A stretch of 64,000 bases of DNA from Escallonia rubra (GCA_033065855.1 JAVXUO010002755.1:260001-324000), one strand, 5' to 3'. Positions 10,935-22,800 are shown, counted from the stretch's first letter. Made by a program: numbers and translations. The notes: generated from the letters alone by a model not told the origin.

Positions 10935-11962
10935 GCTAGTCTTAGGCAACTTGCCTAAGCCTAGATAACAAAATTACGTAGTTTTGAACATTTTATTGCA
11001 ATTATTCTTTTTATATTTTTTCTCTCCCCATCAATGGATTCTCTTCTGCTTCTCATTCATCAGATATGCCTAGCCCCATCTCCGGTAACCCTCCACATCA
11101 GTGACGCACCACCCCCACCATCTTAGACAACTGCCAGTATACAAAGACCCACCACTTGCCATTCTTCATCTTTAAACCATTGCCCCTCAAATCGACAGTG
11201 TCAATCTCCACCACAGAGACCACATACAACTGATAAGCTCGCCGAGCGTCCTCTATCATAACTGTCACTTTGCAAGCCATAATCGAGGGACCATTAACCA
11301 AATAACAATCTAATTTAGATTTAATCGTGATCCTTATGTCTTCTATTAACCCAAATTATAATCAATTTTCAAATCTAATGTGATCAATTTAGATTTAACT
11401 ATGGTGGTTAGTAAAGGGTGGTTGCCAGAATGAGGTGGACAACATTGTTGCATCGTTGTGGTGGGTCAACATTCAATGGGTCATGATGGTGGTGGGTCGG
11501 CATTCGTCTGGTGTGATGGGTCAGGGTTCAGAAGGTTATGGTGGCAGTGGGAGAGAGAAACTAAATAGTGAGGGTTTTATGGCGGTGGGAGGAAAAATGG
11601 TGACTTTCGCAATGACTGGTGATGGGCGGTGTATGGAGGCTGACGGTCGGCAATGGGCGTGGTATGACGAGTGAGTGAGTGAGTGAGAGAGAAAGAATGA
11701 GAGAGGCGGCGGTGGGTCTATGTAGCGGCGGTTGTTTGAGATGGCAGGGGTGGTGGATCGCTGGCGATGGTGGCCAGCCAACGATAGTGGCAGGTGATGG
11801 GTTGATTCTATACTGTGGCCATGTGGGAGATCTGATAATGAGAGAGATCTGATAATGAGAGAGTGTTCAGGGAGAGAAAAATAGAAAAAAGAAAACCAAT
11901 CAACATTAAACAAAACTACATAGTTTTATTATCTAACCTTAGGCAAGTTGCCTAAGCTTAGT
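10935..11962. mobile_element. Non-autonomous DNA transposon with terminal inverted repeats
   Basis: The left end (GCTAGTCTTAGGCAACTTGC then CTAAGCCTAGATAAC) and the reverse complement of the right end (ACTAAGCTTAGGCAACTTGC then CTAAGGTTAGATAAT) match over about 50 bp, with weaker likeness further in (T-rich, then TTTTCTCTCCC). The flanks AATATGTT (10927-10934) and AATATATT (11963-11970) are an 8-bp target duplication with one mismatch, which suggests hAT, or MULE if 9 bp was intended. The interior is GGTGG-rich low-complexity sequence with no convincing gene. The inner TIR motif is itself palindromic (CTTAGGCAACTTGCCTAAG). Confidence 0.8.
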
Positions 11963-12200
11963 AATATATTCATTATATTCCTATAAATTTTATTTTACAT
12001 TGAAAATAAAATTTAACGATGTGTCGCGCAAAGATGAACTGATTTATCGCACATATACGTATATAATTTTGTGTGCATTTCTTGTTTGGCTTATAACATA
12101 TAAATAGATAGATAAATGAATAGATTTTGAATACGAATCACCGTCACATTATTATTTCTTCACGTGTTTGGAACTGAGAAGCTGAGGTTGGTGCAATTCC

Positions 12201-14622
12201 CTACTGCGAATTTAGTGTGTAAACCAATTTGTCCAAATTTGCGGAAGATGACCCATCTGGACCAGTAGCCTTTTCTGCCATTGCCCTCCACTGTAGAACC
12301 TTCTTCTTCATCATCTTGCCTTCTTCTCCTCCATCAACACTGTCACAACTTTCTCCACTTCATCTCTCTTCAAGTCGCTGTCAATCTCCAAGCCACACGC
12401 CCATTCCTTGCACATATACCTACAATTTGTAGTCTGATCTCCGAAAAATGGTAAACAGATCATGGGCACCCCAGCTGACAAGCTCTCCAAGGTCGAATTC
12501 CACCCTCCGTGTGTCAAGAACCCTCCAACCGACGGGTGATGAAGCACTTCCTCTTGTGGGCACCAGCTTGCAAAAAAACCTCTTCCTTTGGTCCCCTCCA
12601 CGAATTCGGGTGGCAAATTTGCTGTTTCCCCTGCAACCAAATCAGGCCTAATTATCCACAAAAAGCTTTGGCTGCTATTAGCAAGTCCCCAACAGAATTC
12701 CACCAGATGTTGCGCTGAGATTACTGCTATGCTGCCAAAGTTCACGTAGACCACAGAATTGGGTTGTTTTGAATTTAGCCATTGGAGACACAAAGGCTCT
12801 TCTTTCCATAGACTGTAACCTATAGATTTAAGATGATCTCCTTGGGGTACTTGGTTAAGAAGTAACTGCAGAGGGCCAATTGTGAAAACATTGGACAATA
12901 TAGATGAGAGAGCATGCACGAGATCTGGCTCCAAATTGTCAAAAGTATGAAGAATAGTTGCTGATGCTTTGGTAGACCTTTGAGCAGCTTCCATAACGAA
13001 GTTAAATACGGTCCCAGATAAGTTTGGGAGATCCTTCAGACGAATTCCATTCATACCAGGAATCCAGTCCAGAACCTTGTCCAAGTGCCCATTTGTTACA
13101 CTACCGGCATCTGCGTGTACGTAACATAAAAGATTTAAACTTAAGGGCCTGTTGGGATATCACTTTTGTTTCCACGCATTTGGTTTTTTTGTGCACATAA
13201 AGTGCCATACGTCATTGGCACCAAACCATATTGTTAGCATGTCTTTCTCAAGAGAAGAAAATGTATCATGGACAAGATTTGTATGGAGCATGAAACTGGA
13301 CAGTTTACCAGTGTACAAGTAATTAGATGAAACCGATACTGACTGCTTGCTTTTTCAATGTGATTTTTGCGGGATTAAATCCAAACCATGCGTCTTTGGT
13401 TGCTAAAAGATGTGTAGGCAATCCTTTTCCACCATCTATCGAGAACAGGTGCGAAGTTAGCTATATCTATGTAGGTTAACCATTTCATTATGTTTCCTCT
13501 CAAGATAATTTTTTTTATATTCTTCAGATTTGATAACATTGGGTAAGTCAAAAACACTACCAAAATCAAAATAAAAAGGCCGTATCTATAGTTTATTAAA
13601 GAAGTGTTTACTGAATAAACTCAAAAATTAAAGAAGAAAAAAAAAAGAAACATGAGGACAAGAAGTGGAAACAACTGAAAATGGAAGAACTTAACAGTGT
13701 TTCAAGAAAGTGTTCAGTAGAATCATCAAACGTTTCCTGGAGATAAGCTATTTCTTAGTTTATACCTGTTCTAAAGACCAAAGTTTATTGTGAGAACGAA
13801 AGATAATAGGTGAGCAACAAGGTGAACCAGAATAATAAAGTAAATGAATGTCAAGTCACCACGTTTTCTAAAAAACTTTGATATAACATATGTATCGTGT
13901 AGTGTGGAAATGTCCTATGACATGGAGATCTCGACGTGGATAGACAAATGAAAGCGAAAAAATGAGGAATTGAAGCATCAATGGGCCAAACGTAATTGGG
14001 AGACATAAATCCAACACCTTGTCATATGAAAACTCTGGTCACCTCTTATTGCTCAAAATTGTCAAATAATTGACGGAGAAGGATGAACAATGAGCACGTA
14101 AATACCTCCCAGTGGGGCGAGACCTTTTTCCAAGAGAATGTGGTACTGGTAAAAGCCCATGAAACCACAAGCAGCCAGCGTCCAGAAATGTATCACCGGA
14201 ACTCCAAGTGATTGAGCGGCATCAATAGTGAAGGTCATAAAACCATCCGAGACTATGGAAGTCAGCGGAGGGACATTCGAGGATTCGCCCTGGTTGAATT
14301 TGCCACAGAGGTCAAGGAATGGAGCCAGACAATGCTTACGAGTGGACTCACAAAGAGAAGGGATGTCTTGCGTGGCCTCCATCTCCGATGGAGGGAGGCC
14401 GTCGGGAATAGTTTTGAACCGAAAATCCGGCAATCCGTCCAGAGAATTTTGTCCTCTGGTTTTGAGGAAGCGCTTGTGGTTGAACTCTGTGTTTACGAAG
14501 GTTATATAAACCCCTTTGTTGTGTAGGAGCTTTGCTAGTTTAAGCATTCCCTTTATGTGGCTTTGTACAGGGAATGGGATACAAACAGCATGAGGCTTCT
14601 TTGCTACATTTGATGTGGTCAT
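12201..14622 (-). CDS. UGT85-family UDP-glycosyltransferase, C-terminal frameshift
   Basis: Transfers sugar, usually glucose, from UDP-sugar to small plant metabolites in the cytosol. Exon 1 (14622-14106) starts MTTSNVAKKPHAVCIPFPVQ; an upstream in-frame Met at 14667 exists but does not fit the family. The catalytic His is about residue 22 (PVQSHIKGML), with the partner Asp in IVSDGFMTF. A GT-AG intron (14105-13111) interrupts in phase 1 at the place usual for UGT85 genes. Exon 2 (from 13110) has the 44-residue PSPG donor-sugar box at about residues 355-398 (WCPQEEVLHH to LPFFGDQ), with HGGWNS and the final Asp-Gln intact. Near 12317 a one-base deletion after MEEKK brings a TGA at 12311. In the next frame the expected tail (AMAEKATGPDGSSSANLDKL) continues to TAG at 12201. 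The product would lack about 37 residues. It is a recent pseudogene, a gene with a shortened tail, or a sequence error. Confidence 0.9.
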
Positions 14623-14683
14623 CCGGCAGCTCCTGGTCTCTATGCACTTGGGAAACTCTTCAAGCAATCAACTAGCTCAGTCC

Positions 14684-14691
14684 TTTATATA
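14684..14691 (-). promoter_or_regulatory. TATA box of the UGT85 gene
   Basis: TATATAAA on the minus strand, about 62 bp upstream of the ATG at 14622. The spacing fits a plant core promoter. The sequence just upstream is duplicated at 54.8-55.2 kb. Confidence 0.55.
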
Positions 14692-14804
14692 TGCATGACC
14701 GACACTTACTACTAAATAATGCATTGCAAACATTGATCCAGAAAGAAGGGTAATCTGGGCCACGGAACACACATCTGTGCAGAAAGAGGGGTTAATTTTA
14801 AGTA

Positions 14805-15984
14805 GGGCAAATTACACTTATATCCCTGAGGTTACGGTATAATTACAGTCAAGGACAACGAGTTTCAAAATGTAACATTCCGTGACCAAACACTTTTAAA
14901 ATGTATCAGCCGTGTCCATCCGTTAGGGTTCCATAAAAAAATTGTACTTTTTGTATGATGTCATCAATATGTATTTTTAAAATGACGATACTACCCCTTG
15001 TACTGTATATATTGAAAAATATTTGTTTATTATTATATATGATTTATTTATCAGTTTTAGTTTTAGGATATTCTTGAAACCCTAATTTGCAAATTAGGGT
15101 ATTCTTGAAACCCTAATTTGCAAATTAGGATATTCTTGAAACCCTAATTTGCAAATTAGGGTTTTCTTGAAACCCTAATTCGCAAATTAGGGTTTTATGT
15201 TCTCTCTCCCATTGCCGGTGAATCTGAAGTCCCCGCCGGCCGTCGCCTCCCTTCCCTGGCCTCTCGCCGCCGGCAGTCCATCCTTCCCCGGCCCCTCGCC
15301 GCCGGCAGCCCCTGTCCACACCACCCCACCATGCCAGCAGCCTCTCCCCGCACCACCCACCATGTCGGCAGCCTCTCCCCGTAGCACCCCACCACGCCGG
15401 CAAGCCCCTCCCCGCACCACGCTACCGGCAATCCCTTCGCAAATCCACACAGCCGGCAGCTCTCTCTCTCTCTAAAACCCTATTTCGGAAACCCACGATC
15501 CCGCTGATCCCGTCAATCCCTTCGCAAACCCACGATCTCGCCGACCCCGGCAATCCCTTCGCAAACCCACAATCCCACCGATCTCGCCACCACCACTGGC
15601 TGCTGCCTCGCCGTGGCTGGTTGGCCGCGGTGGGGAATGGGAGGCGCAACAACGGGAGGGGTGGAGGGAAGGTGGTAGCAGCAGTGGAGTGGTGTGCAGG
15701 GGGTGGGGGAAGAGAGAGAGAGAGAGAGAGAATTGATTTAAGAGAGAGAGAATTTAAGAGAATTTAATAAAGAGAGAGAATTAAGAGAATTTAAGAGAGA
15801 AAATTTTAAGATAATGGCATTTGAATAAATAGATTTATAACTTGAGGGCAATATAGTATTTTTATCAAAACCGTTATGTATTTTTGTATTCCGTCTGGTC
15901 AAAGGACATAAGTGTAATTATTCAAAACTATTGTTCTTGGCTGTAATTATACCCAAACCTCAGGGATATAAGTGTAGTTTGCCC
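14805..15984. mobile_element. Non-autonomous MULE with perfect 9-bp target duplication
   Basis: Terminal inverted repeats start GGGCAAATTACACTTATATC and, on the other strand, GGGCAAACTACACTTATATC, both followed by CCTGAGGTT. They are strong for about 60 bp and recognisable for about 130. The flanks are identical 9-mers, TTTTAAGTA at 14796-14804 and 15985-15993, diagnostic of Mutator-type insertion. The interior has a 31-bp tandem array and then a GC-rich, Pro/Ala-rich segment (about 15200-15680) unlike its AT-rich surroundings. That segment may be a captured gene fragment, but I cannot name a source. No transposase is present. The element sits upstream of the UGT85 gene and is absent from the duplicate of that region at 55 kb. 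Confidence 0.92.
15071..15194. repeat. Four 31-bp tandem repeats with a palindromic core
   Basis: The unit is TTCTTGAAAC followed by CCTAATTTGCAAATTAGGG and one or two variable bases, four times head to tail. The core CCCTAATTTGCAAATTAGGG is a perfect 20-bp palindrome, altered in copies 2 (GGAT) and 4 (TTCGC). Confidence 0.93.
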
Positions 15985-15993
15985 TTTTAAGTA

Positions 15994-17278
15994 AAGTAAG
16001 AGAACGAGACGCACGAGAACGCATAAATAAGTTGCAAGTGTTGGGATTTGTAGGTAACGACATAGTTTGCTCCATCTCATTTTATTTCGTTTCTTTCAAG
16101 ACAATCATAGTCATGAAATACAAGTGGATACGAAATAATTTTACCTTTATCGCTTACGATAATTTTTTACATTCCGTATCAGTTAAGCTACCATACTATA
16201 CCGGTTATACTAGTCAGTACATGTAATATCGGCCAAGATAATGCATTTTGTACCGGTTCCTAAAAAAATTGAAAATGATAGTTTGTTGGACAATATAATA
16301 AACTTATCATATAAAGACTAAATATGAAAAAACTCTAGATTCCGTTATGTCAATCAGAAGCCTCTGTAGCCTCTTCCAACTTCCAATTTGCTTCTTTTCA
16401 TTGCAAATTTCATCATAATCTGTAGAATCATTCTTAATACTATTTGCCTACTTTTAGAGTACTAAAATATTTACTTTGTTTTGGAGTGGTGGAATATTTA
16501 TTTGATTTGCGCCTTGATTTTCATCACACGATTGCTCATTGCATTACATCATGGATTTGTTTTAACTCATTCGTGTTCTATTGAATTATGTCCTGAGTTT
16601 GACTTGGTGGAGGTGTGGTGAGGTTTGATAACTAATATAGGAAAGAGAAGTTTTTTTCGGTAAATAAGAAAGAGCAGTTTTTACCTGTATAATTGACACT
16701 TCAGATATAAAGTTAGAAAGGAATATGTGTCGTGTAGTAGCCTTGCCTCAACATATATATAGAAACTAAAGAACTGATGAAAGGGTATTATACATGTATA
16801 TAGTTTATATAAATAGTATTTTACGGAAAGGGTATCTACCGGTATAGTTACATATTATTTTACGAAAAATATGGTACGTAGACCAATATAGTATTTAGAA
16901 CTATGATATTAGTATAATAATCCTTTTTTTTTACTAGCCTAAATTGAGAGATTTTCCTAGTATAATACGACATATTTAACAAATATGAGCAAGATTTTAG
17001 TGGCATAATCATGTTAATCTATCACAACAAGATATCATGATAATGACCACCCGACATGTTCAGATGACTGAATGACAAGTTACAATTATATATAGGTCGC
17101 CCATGAGCTGTAGGGCATTCTTAGTTATAAACTTAGCACATGAGAAGGACATCCCAACATGCAGATCTTTATACTTATTCCCAAAGACAGATGCGTATCG
17201 TTATTCGTTTTCACATGTATTATGAGATTTGAACCAACTGTTACATCCGCCGAATTATGGTCATAAAAAAAAAAAGAG
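15994..17278. other. Intergenic sequence, partly a duplicate of the 55.0-55.2 kb region
   Basis: AT-rich with no gene recognised. The first 100 bases or so (GAGACGCACGAGAACGCATA, then AAGTGTTGGGATTTGTAGGTA) match 55083-55185 with scattered changes. The rest holds only short ORFs without family features. Confidence 0.5.
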
Positions 17279-17529
17279 GGTTAATTACAAAACTGTCCCC
17301 TGAGATTTACACGTTTTTTTTACTTTGTCCCCCGTGTTTACAACATTTACAATAGTATCCCTCGAAGTTGACAAAATCGTTGCAAATAACTCCAAAATTA
17401 GACGTCCGTTCAATTTTGGACGTTAAGTGATCATGTGCGGTGCACACGCCATTTTGGCATGGGCAAATTTGTAATTTTCCTACCCATCTTCCCCAATGTG
17501 TTCATCTCTCTCTCTCTCTACTTTGTGTT

Positions 17530-17885
17530 TGCATCTCCCACGCATCTTGAATGCCACCCTGTCGTAAGCCTTGACGGCCTCGATGGTATTTTCGAACGTC
17601 CCGAGCCAAACCCTGGACCCCCTACGGTTTGGGTCTCGAATCTTGGTAGCGAACTTTCCCCACGGCCTCTGCCTCACTCCTTTGTAATGCTTCCTCTCTT
17701 CCTTCCCCTCCGGCGCCACCGCCTTCACCTGCTGTTCACTTGGCTTTGCAAAATCTAACACCTCAAACTTTCTTACCGGTGGTAAAGCAATCTTCAACGA
17801 AGGTTTTCTCTCGCTGGAGCTTTGCTTAGGTGAGGTCAAATCGATAACTTGAGGTTTGGACGGACTTGAAGAAATCACTCTGATT
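17530..17885 (-). pseudogene. Captured ERF (AP2-domain) gene fragment
   Basis: From about 17885 downward the minus strand encodes [16 protein letters not shown], then [15 protein letters not shown] and an AP2/ERF DNA-binding domain [20 protein letters not shown], continuing [15 protein letters not shown] and [11 protein letters not shown], where it runs into the TIR. The IDLTSP stretch and the domain resemble group IX ERFs (ERF5/ERF6 type). Changes from the family (usual AAEIRDP is ATKIRDP) and the missing C-terminal tail show a fragment. The frame stays open for 132 codons from 17878, so a chimeric protein is conceivable. Confidence 0.85.
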
Positions 17886-17929
17886 TTCTCCGAAACCGAA
17901 GAAGTTGGTGGACCAGTTTGGTACGTTGT

Positions 17930-18455
17930 GTTCGACCTCGTTCGAGTTCAGATAGTCGGAAATGGCGAGGGAAGACGACTGGAGTCCGACTGCCACAACC
18001 GGCCGAACAAATAGGTGTCGTTGTTGAACCCAGGGCCCCATTGGTCAGAGCCGCAAGTCAACCTGCCGTAGTTCACTAGAATCGTGTTGTTTCCCGTCGA
18101 AAGGGGTCGTACGATGTCAGATCGATTTGTATGAGCTCTAACGACGCGATGACCGGGTAGTCAGTGGCAATGCTGTAGAAGCAGATGTCAGCCTCGCCGT
18201 CAGAGACGAACGCGATCAGATCGGAGTACGAGCCGAAGCAGCTCACATCCTCCTGCCACGGTGAGCGCCACGAGAAGACGAGGTTGCCCTCGACGGACAG
18301 GTGGAATGACGGGGAGTGGGACTTACGGTCGAAGTTGTTGTGGACGGTGAAGGTGCGGATGTAGTACCTGCCGAGGGGGAGGCCTGAGATGACGTAGCAA
18401 TTCTTCTTGCCGAAAGAGATCGGGAAGAAGCAGAGGGTCTTCTCCTGGATATGGA
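17930..18455 (-). pseudogene. Captured malectin-like domain gene fragment
   Basis: Minus-strand translation gives FFPISFGKKNCYVISGLPLG, then RYYIRTFTVHNNFDRKSHSP, SFHLSVEGNLVFSWRSPW and FVSDGEADICFYSIATD. After a frameshift near 18100 it continues ILVNYGRLTCGSDQWGPGF. This is the malectin-like carbohydrate-binding domain of plant LRR receptor-like proteins (di-glucose-binding type). Neither the signal peptide region nor the LRRs are included. It lies upstream of the ERF fragment in the same direction; the junction is about 17885-17940. Confidence 0.8.
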
Positions 18456-18713
18456 TGAACAGAGAGATAGAGAGAGAGATGAACACAGTGGGGAAGATGG
18501 GCAGGGAAATTACAAATTTGCCCATGCCAAAATGGCATGTGCACCGCACATGATCACTTAACGTCAAAAATTGAACGGACGTCCAATTTTGGAGCTATTT
18601 GCAACGGTTTTGTCAACCTCGAGGAACACTATTGCAAAAGTTGTAAACACGGGGGGCAAAGTGAAAAAATGTGTAAACCTTAGGGGACAGTTTTGTAATT
18701 AACCAAAAAGAAA

Positions 18714-19836
18714 ACAACCGTTATTCATCGTAACGGCCGATTCGTAACGGAATTTTAAGCATCCGATACAGTTACACATTGGTATGTTGGTGCTTGCCAG
18801 TTCCATATGCCTATCACTGTTACGACACTGTTGTAGGCCGTAACGCCACCATTTACCGTTACATACCGTTACGGAGTGACACTGTTGAATCTGGTTGGAG
18901 TGGCGCTAGGCTGAAGAGCTAAGAAGAGGAGAAAAAAAGAGAAGAAGGTGGTGACGTCGCTTGAGAAGAGGAGGAAGAAGGTGAACCGTAACAACACAAA
19001 TCTTGTAATACGTTGACTATTGTTGTGGCTAACTTCTAGGTTTAGGTTTAGTTGATGTTATTCTCTTGAAGTGTTTTATATGTTGGTGGGCTTAAGGTTT
19101 ATATCTGAGTAGTTTTGGAGTTTAGACTTTTTTGAGTATGTATTACATTTGGGCTTTGGTTCGGTTTTGTCTTGTTTGATATTGTGCTAAATATGAGCTA
19201 CAACTATCTAAAAGTAAGGAATTGGACTACGATTTACATATCTTTTGAGTTTAAATCAATTGTTAATGTTTGAAAAAATTCAAGTCTCAGTAACTGATTC
19301 ATATTATGTAACATTTGACACTTCCAATCTCGTTACACCGTTATCGCGACCATTACGGATCCTGAAACCATGACGGAACATTTGAACCGGGAGTAGTCAA
19401 GACAATGAAATCCTTAATTGAGAAATACGCTTAGTTTACCTTTTAATCCCCTTAAATTGCAAAGTTCAAGGTTGACTTTTACATCCTATTACCCAAAGGA
19501 ACTTTTTCGTTTTTCCTATCATGCCTAACTTTGCAATGAAAAATAGTGATATAATCTGGTATTTATCATTGACATTAATTCTTTTTTTAAACTTATATAC
19601 GACGAAACAACAATCGGACATGCCATCCAATTATTTTCTTTTATCTTCTCAAGATATCATTAGTATGATGCTAAAATTTATTGTAACGTGCCCATCATAT
19701 TCATAGTGCCGTTCACGAGGTTTTGTATCATATCAAAGAAAATTATATGACATTTATAGTTTGAGCTTTTTAAAGTGCTTCCTATAATATGGCTATAAAA
19801 GACGCAAAATATCAAAAAACATTATATGGCATCGAT
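18714..19836. other. Intergenic sequence without a recognised gene
   Basis: The first part (18720-18880) repeats CGTAACGG and CCGTTAC motifs many times, also in inverted form. An A/G-rich run lies at 18900-18990. The rest is AT-rich and featureless to my reading. Confidence 0.5.
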
Positions 19837-20639
19837 TTGCACTGCGATGCTCAACTCTCCAGCGGTGTCGCCAAAATGATGTCAAGGAAGTGGGTTCGCA
19901 GTCGACGTGGAGGTGCCATGAGGAATGTAGTCTGATTCAGATGCCAATATCTTGATGTGGAACACAACAAAGATGGAGCAAGGGTAGAGACTAAGGGCTT
20001 CTGAGACAGAACCTAAGGAGTGACGGTGTTGCAAGGGCAATGGCGCGGGGTGAATACACATAATATGACGGTCACATTTCGACACTTAGGTCTAGAGTAA
20101 ATGTCATGTATTAGGGTTCTGTCTTTCTCTCTTTGGAATTCTGGAGTGAGAAAGTGAATGTGAGAATGAGTTATGTTCTTCTATGAAGTCCTCAAATGAA
20201 TACTCAAGCCGCCTATTTATAGGGGTTGAGATGATGATTTCATCAACTGACACGTGGCACTCCATAGGAATGACACATCACTGAGGGGGCCATAGGTTCC
20301 AGTGTTCCGCGGACTGTCAGATCGCATATTCACCCGGCCTGTCCCGCACAGTGTCACTCTGCCTGTTTGGAAAGACAGGCCCATATGGTGCCGGTGATCA
20401 GAGAGCCCTCTTGCTCTAGCCACTAGTCTAAAGCCCTTGCAGAGTCCCATAAGCCGTCGAGAGACACCAAGGACCTAGCAGCGGTGGGAAAAACCCGATG
20501 CGCAACTGCCTTGTAGACTGAGGCGACGCCCTCTGGAGACTTGCTTCCGTCTCAGAGTGACCCGGGGTCATAGTCTCTCGGGTGCCAATGAAAAGCCCCT
20601 AGTGCTGGAGCACGTTGACTAGTCAAGCAGTCACCCTGG

Positions 20640-21260
20640 TGGAGATAGTGTCTTAGAAAGCGAGCCTATCCCCCGAGTGAGTCCTCATGCTGAAGCACTC
20701 GGAGTGCGCCAAGGTAGTGTCCCAAAGGAGTCGCCGACCTAATGAGCCAATGTAGTATCCAGAAAGAGTCGCCTGCCTGACACGCCAAGGTAGTGTCCCT
20801 GAGGAGTCGCCTACCCAATGGGTGGAGGTAGTGTTTTGATGGAGTCGCTTGCTTGGCGGAAGAGAAGTCTTTATGCCAGAGCAATTGGAGATTCTTCCTA
20901 AAGCTAGTGTCTTAGAGAGCAAGCCTATCCTACTGGTGAGTCCTTGTGCTGCAGCACTTGGAGAGCGCCAAGGTAATGTCTCGAAGGAGTCTTCTACCCA
21001 ACGGGCCGAGTTAGTGTCCCGAAGGAATCGCCCACCTGGCGGAATGGGAGTTGCAGCTCCCTAGCGGAGATAATGTCTAAGAGAGCGAGCCTATCTTGGG
21101 GGTGAGTCCTTGTGCCGGAGTACTCGGAGCGCACCAAGGTAGTGTCATGGAGGATTCGCCTATCCAACGTGTCGAGTAGCGTCGTGGAGGAGTCATCTAC
21201 CTGGCGGAATGGGAGTCTTCATGTCGAAACACTTGGAGTTCCCTAGCAAGATAATGTACC
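20640..21260. repeat. Degenerate minisatellite in LTR C1
   Basis: Imperfect units built on AAGGTAGTGTC...GGAGTCGCC..CC recur every 40-60 bp, and a longer unit (TGTCTTAGAGAGCAAGCCTA, then AGTCCTTGTGC) recurs about every 210-250 bp (near 20650, 20910, 21070). Confidence 0.7.
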
Positions 21261-21839
21261 GGAAGAGTCGCATATCCTTGCGAGATTCTACACACTCCGG
21301 GGAGTGGATCAAAGCAAGTTTCACGACCAAGGCAAGATGGACCAATGCGGGGGCACGATAGTACGACAGAATGCCAGGGGAGCGAATCTGCAAGCAGCGT
21401 GGCGCATGAGCCCGACAGTTGTGTGTGTTGCTGAGGGCACATGACATGGAAATGGTGCTCGAGCATGACAACTGATATCGCGGATGCAGGCGTCATTTGA
21501 GGGCACGTGATGTAGAGTAGGCACTCGAGCCCAGCGACTGGTGCTGTGGAGACCTGCGTCTAGTCGGGGGCGTGTGAAGCGTTGACAGCGTTGGGGCATG
21601 GCGAATGATGTGATAGCTGAGGTCCAAATACGCGCAACTAGATTGGGGCAGCCGATGGGAACAGCCAGATTGGGATAGTAGAGGTCCAAGTGTGCATAGC
21701 CAGGATAAGAAACCAACATAACCCCCTACTGGCGGTATGCGCGGAAGGGCAATCGGGCGTGTAGCGCATGCATATTCACAAGTTGATACTTCACAAAAAA
21801 ATTGATGTTTTTTTGCCGGAGAGTAGTCGGTGTCATCAT

Positions 21840-22800
21840 TGAACAATGAGGGTGAAGAATAGGTGTCTCGAGCCACCTTGTGCACCACCAACTGAAGCCT
21901 AAGGGTGTCTGGGCATCGAAACAAGGGCATGAAGATGGACTAAAAAGGGCGGTTAGGCCTTACAATGCGTGGGCGCAATAACTGGAGCTAAATAATAAAT
22001 GGGAGGAGTAGGTGGTTCGAGCTGCCTTGTGCACCACCCACTATGTTTGTGGCTGTCAGGAGGCGTTGGGGCGCATAGATATGACGACGGGGGTAGGGGC
22101 GTGATTGATGGCATAGAGGCACGATCGGTCATCACGTAAGGGGGACGCAACGACGGGTGCAGGGGTGCGATGGCAGGCGCATGGGCGCGATGCCGCGTCG
22201 CGACAAGGGGGTAGGGCAACGAGCACTGAATAATGAATGGGAGGAGTAGGTGGTTCGAGCTGCCTCTTACCCCACCTACTATGTTCGTGGATGTCACGAG
22301 GCGTCGCGATGCGTAGGTGCGACGACGGGCACATAGGCGAGATGGATGACGAAGAGGTGCGGTAATCGCGCAAGGGGCGCGATGATGAACGCAGGGCTGT
22401 GGTGGCGGGTGCATGGATGCGATCTAGTGTTGCAACACTGGGGCACGGCAATGGGCGCACTACCGCGGTTAGGCGTCATAACGAAGGGCACAGTGATGGG
22501 CGCTAAACAATGAATGGGAGGAATAAGTAGTTTAAGTTGTCTCGCACACCACCTACTAAGTACATGGATGTCGGGAGGAGTCACGACTCATGGGCGTGAC
22601 GATCGGGCAACGGCGCTGCTGTGGCATGGCGACAGGCATAGTGTACATTGGTGAGGCGCATGGGTACGGTGCAGGCGCATGGGCGCTGTTGGGCATCACG
22701 ATGGGAGGCGTAGCGATTGGCATAGGGGCACGGTTTTCACTGAACAACGAGGATGAAGAGTAGGTGGCTTGAGCCACCTCGTCCTCCACCTACTAAAGCG
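21840..22800. repeat. Five to six-copy 150-290 bp repeat in LTR C1
   Basis: A module reading GGTGGTTCGAGCTGCCTTGT then GCACCACCTACTA recurs near 21870, 22015, 22250, 22525, 22765 and alone at 24280, separated by GGGCGCGATG-rich spacers. The long His/Pro/Arg-rich minus-strand ORFs here are by-products of the repeat. Confidence 0.65.

Larger units (their letters stand above)
17279..18704. mobile_element. Pack-MULE carrying two fused host-gene fragments
   Basis: Long terminal inverted repeats of about 240 bp (17279-17522 and 18462-18704), about 90 percent alike by eye, begin GGTTAATTACAAAACTGTCC and end near a CT-rich stretch. The flanks are A-rich; the best 9-bp comparison (AAAAAGAGG against AAAAAGAAA) matches at seven places, so the target duplication is decayed or uncertain. 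The interior is filled by fragments of two unrelated plant genes in the same direction, with no transposase. This is the structure of a Pack-MULE. Confidence 0.85.

Noticed and set aside
15125..15475. Gly- or Pro-rich ORFs on both strands
   Set aside because: Low-complexity GC-rich insert of a MULE with open frames in many phases; no recognisable protein.
17435..18567. Functional ERF or malectin receptor gene
   Set aside because: Both are partial, joined to each other and bounded by 240-bp inverted repeats; Pack-MULE capture explains them.
21950..22800. Long minus-strand ORFs rich in His, Pro, Arg and Cys
   Set aside because: They overlap in several frames and follow a GC-rich repeat in an LTR remnant; no domain or codon pattern supports coding.
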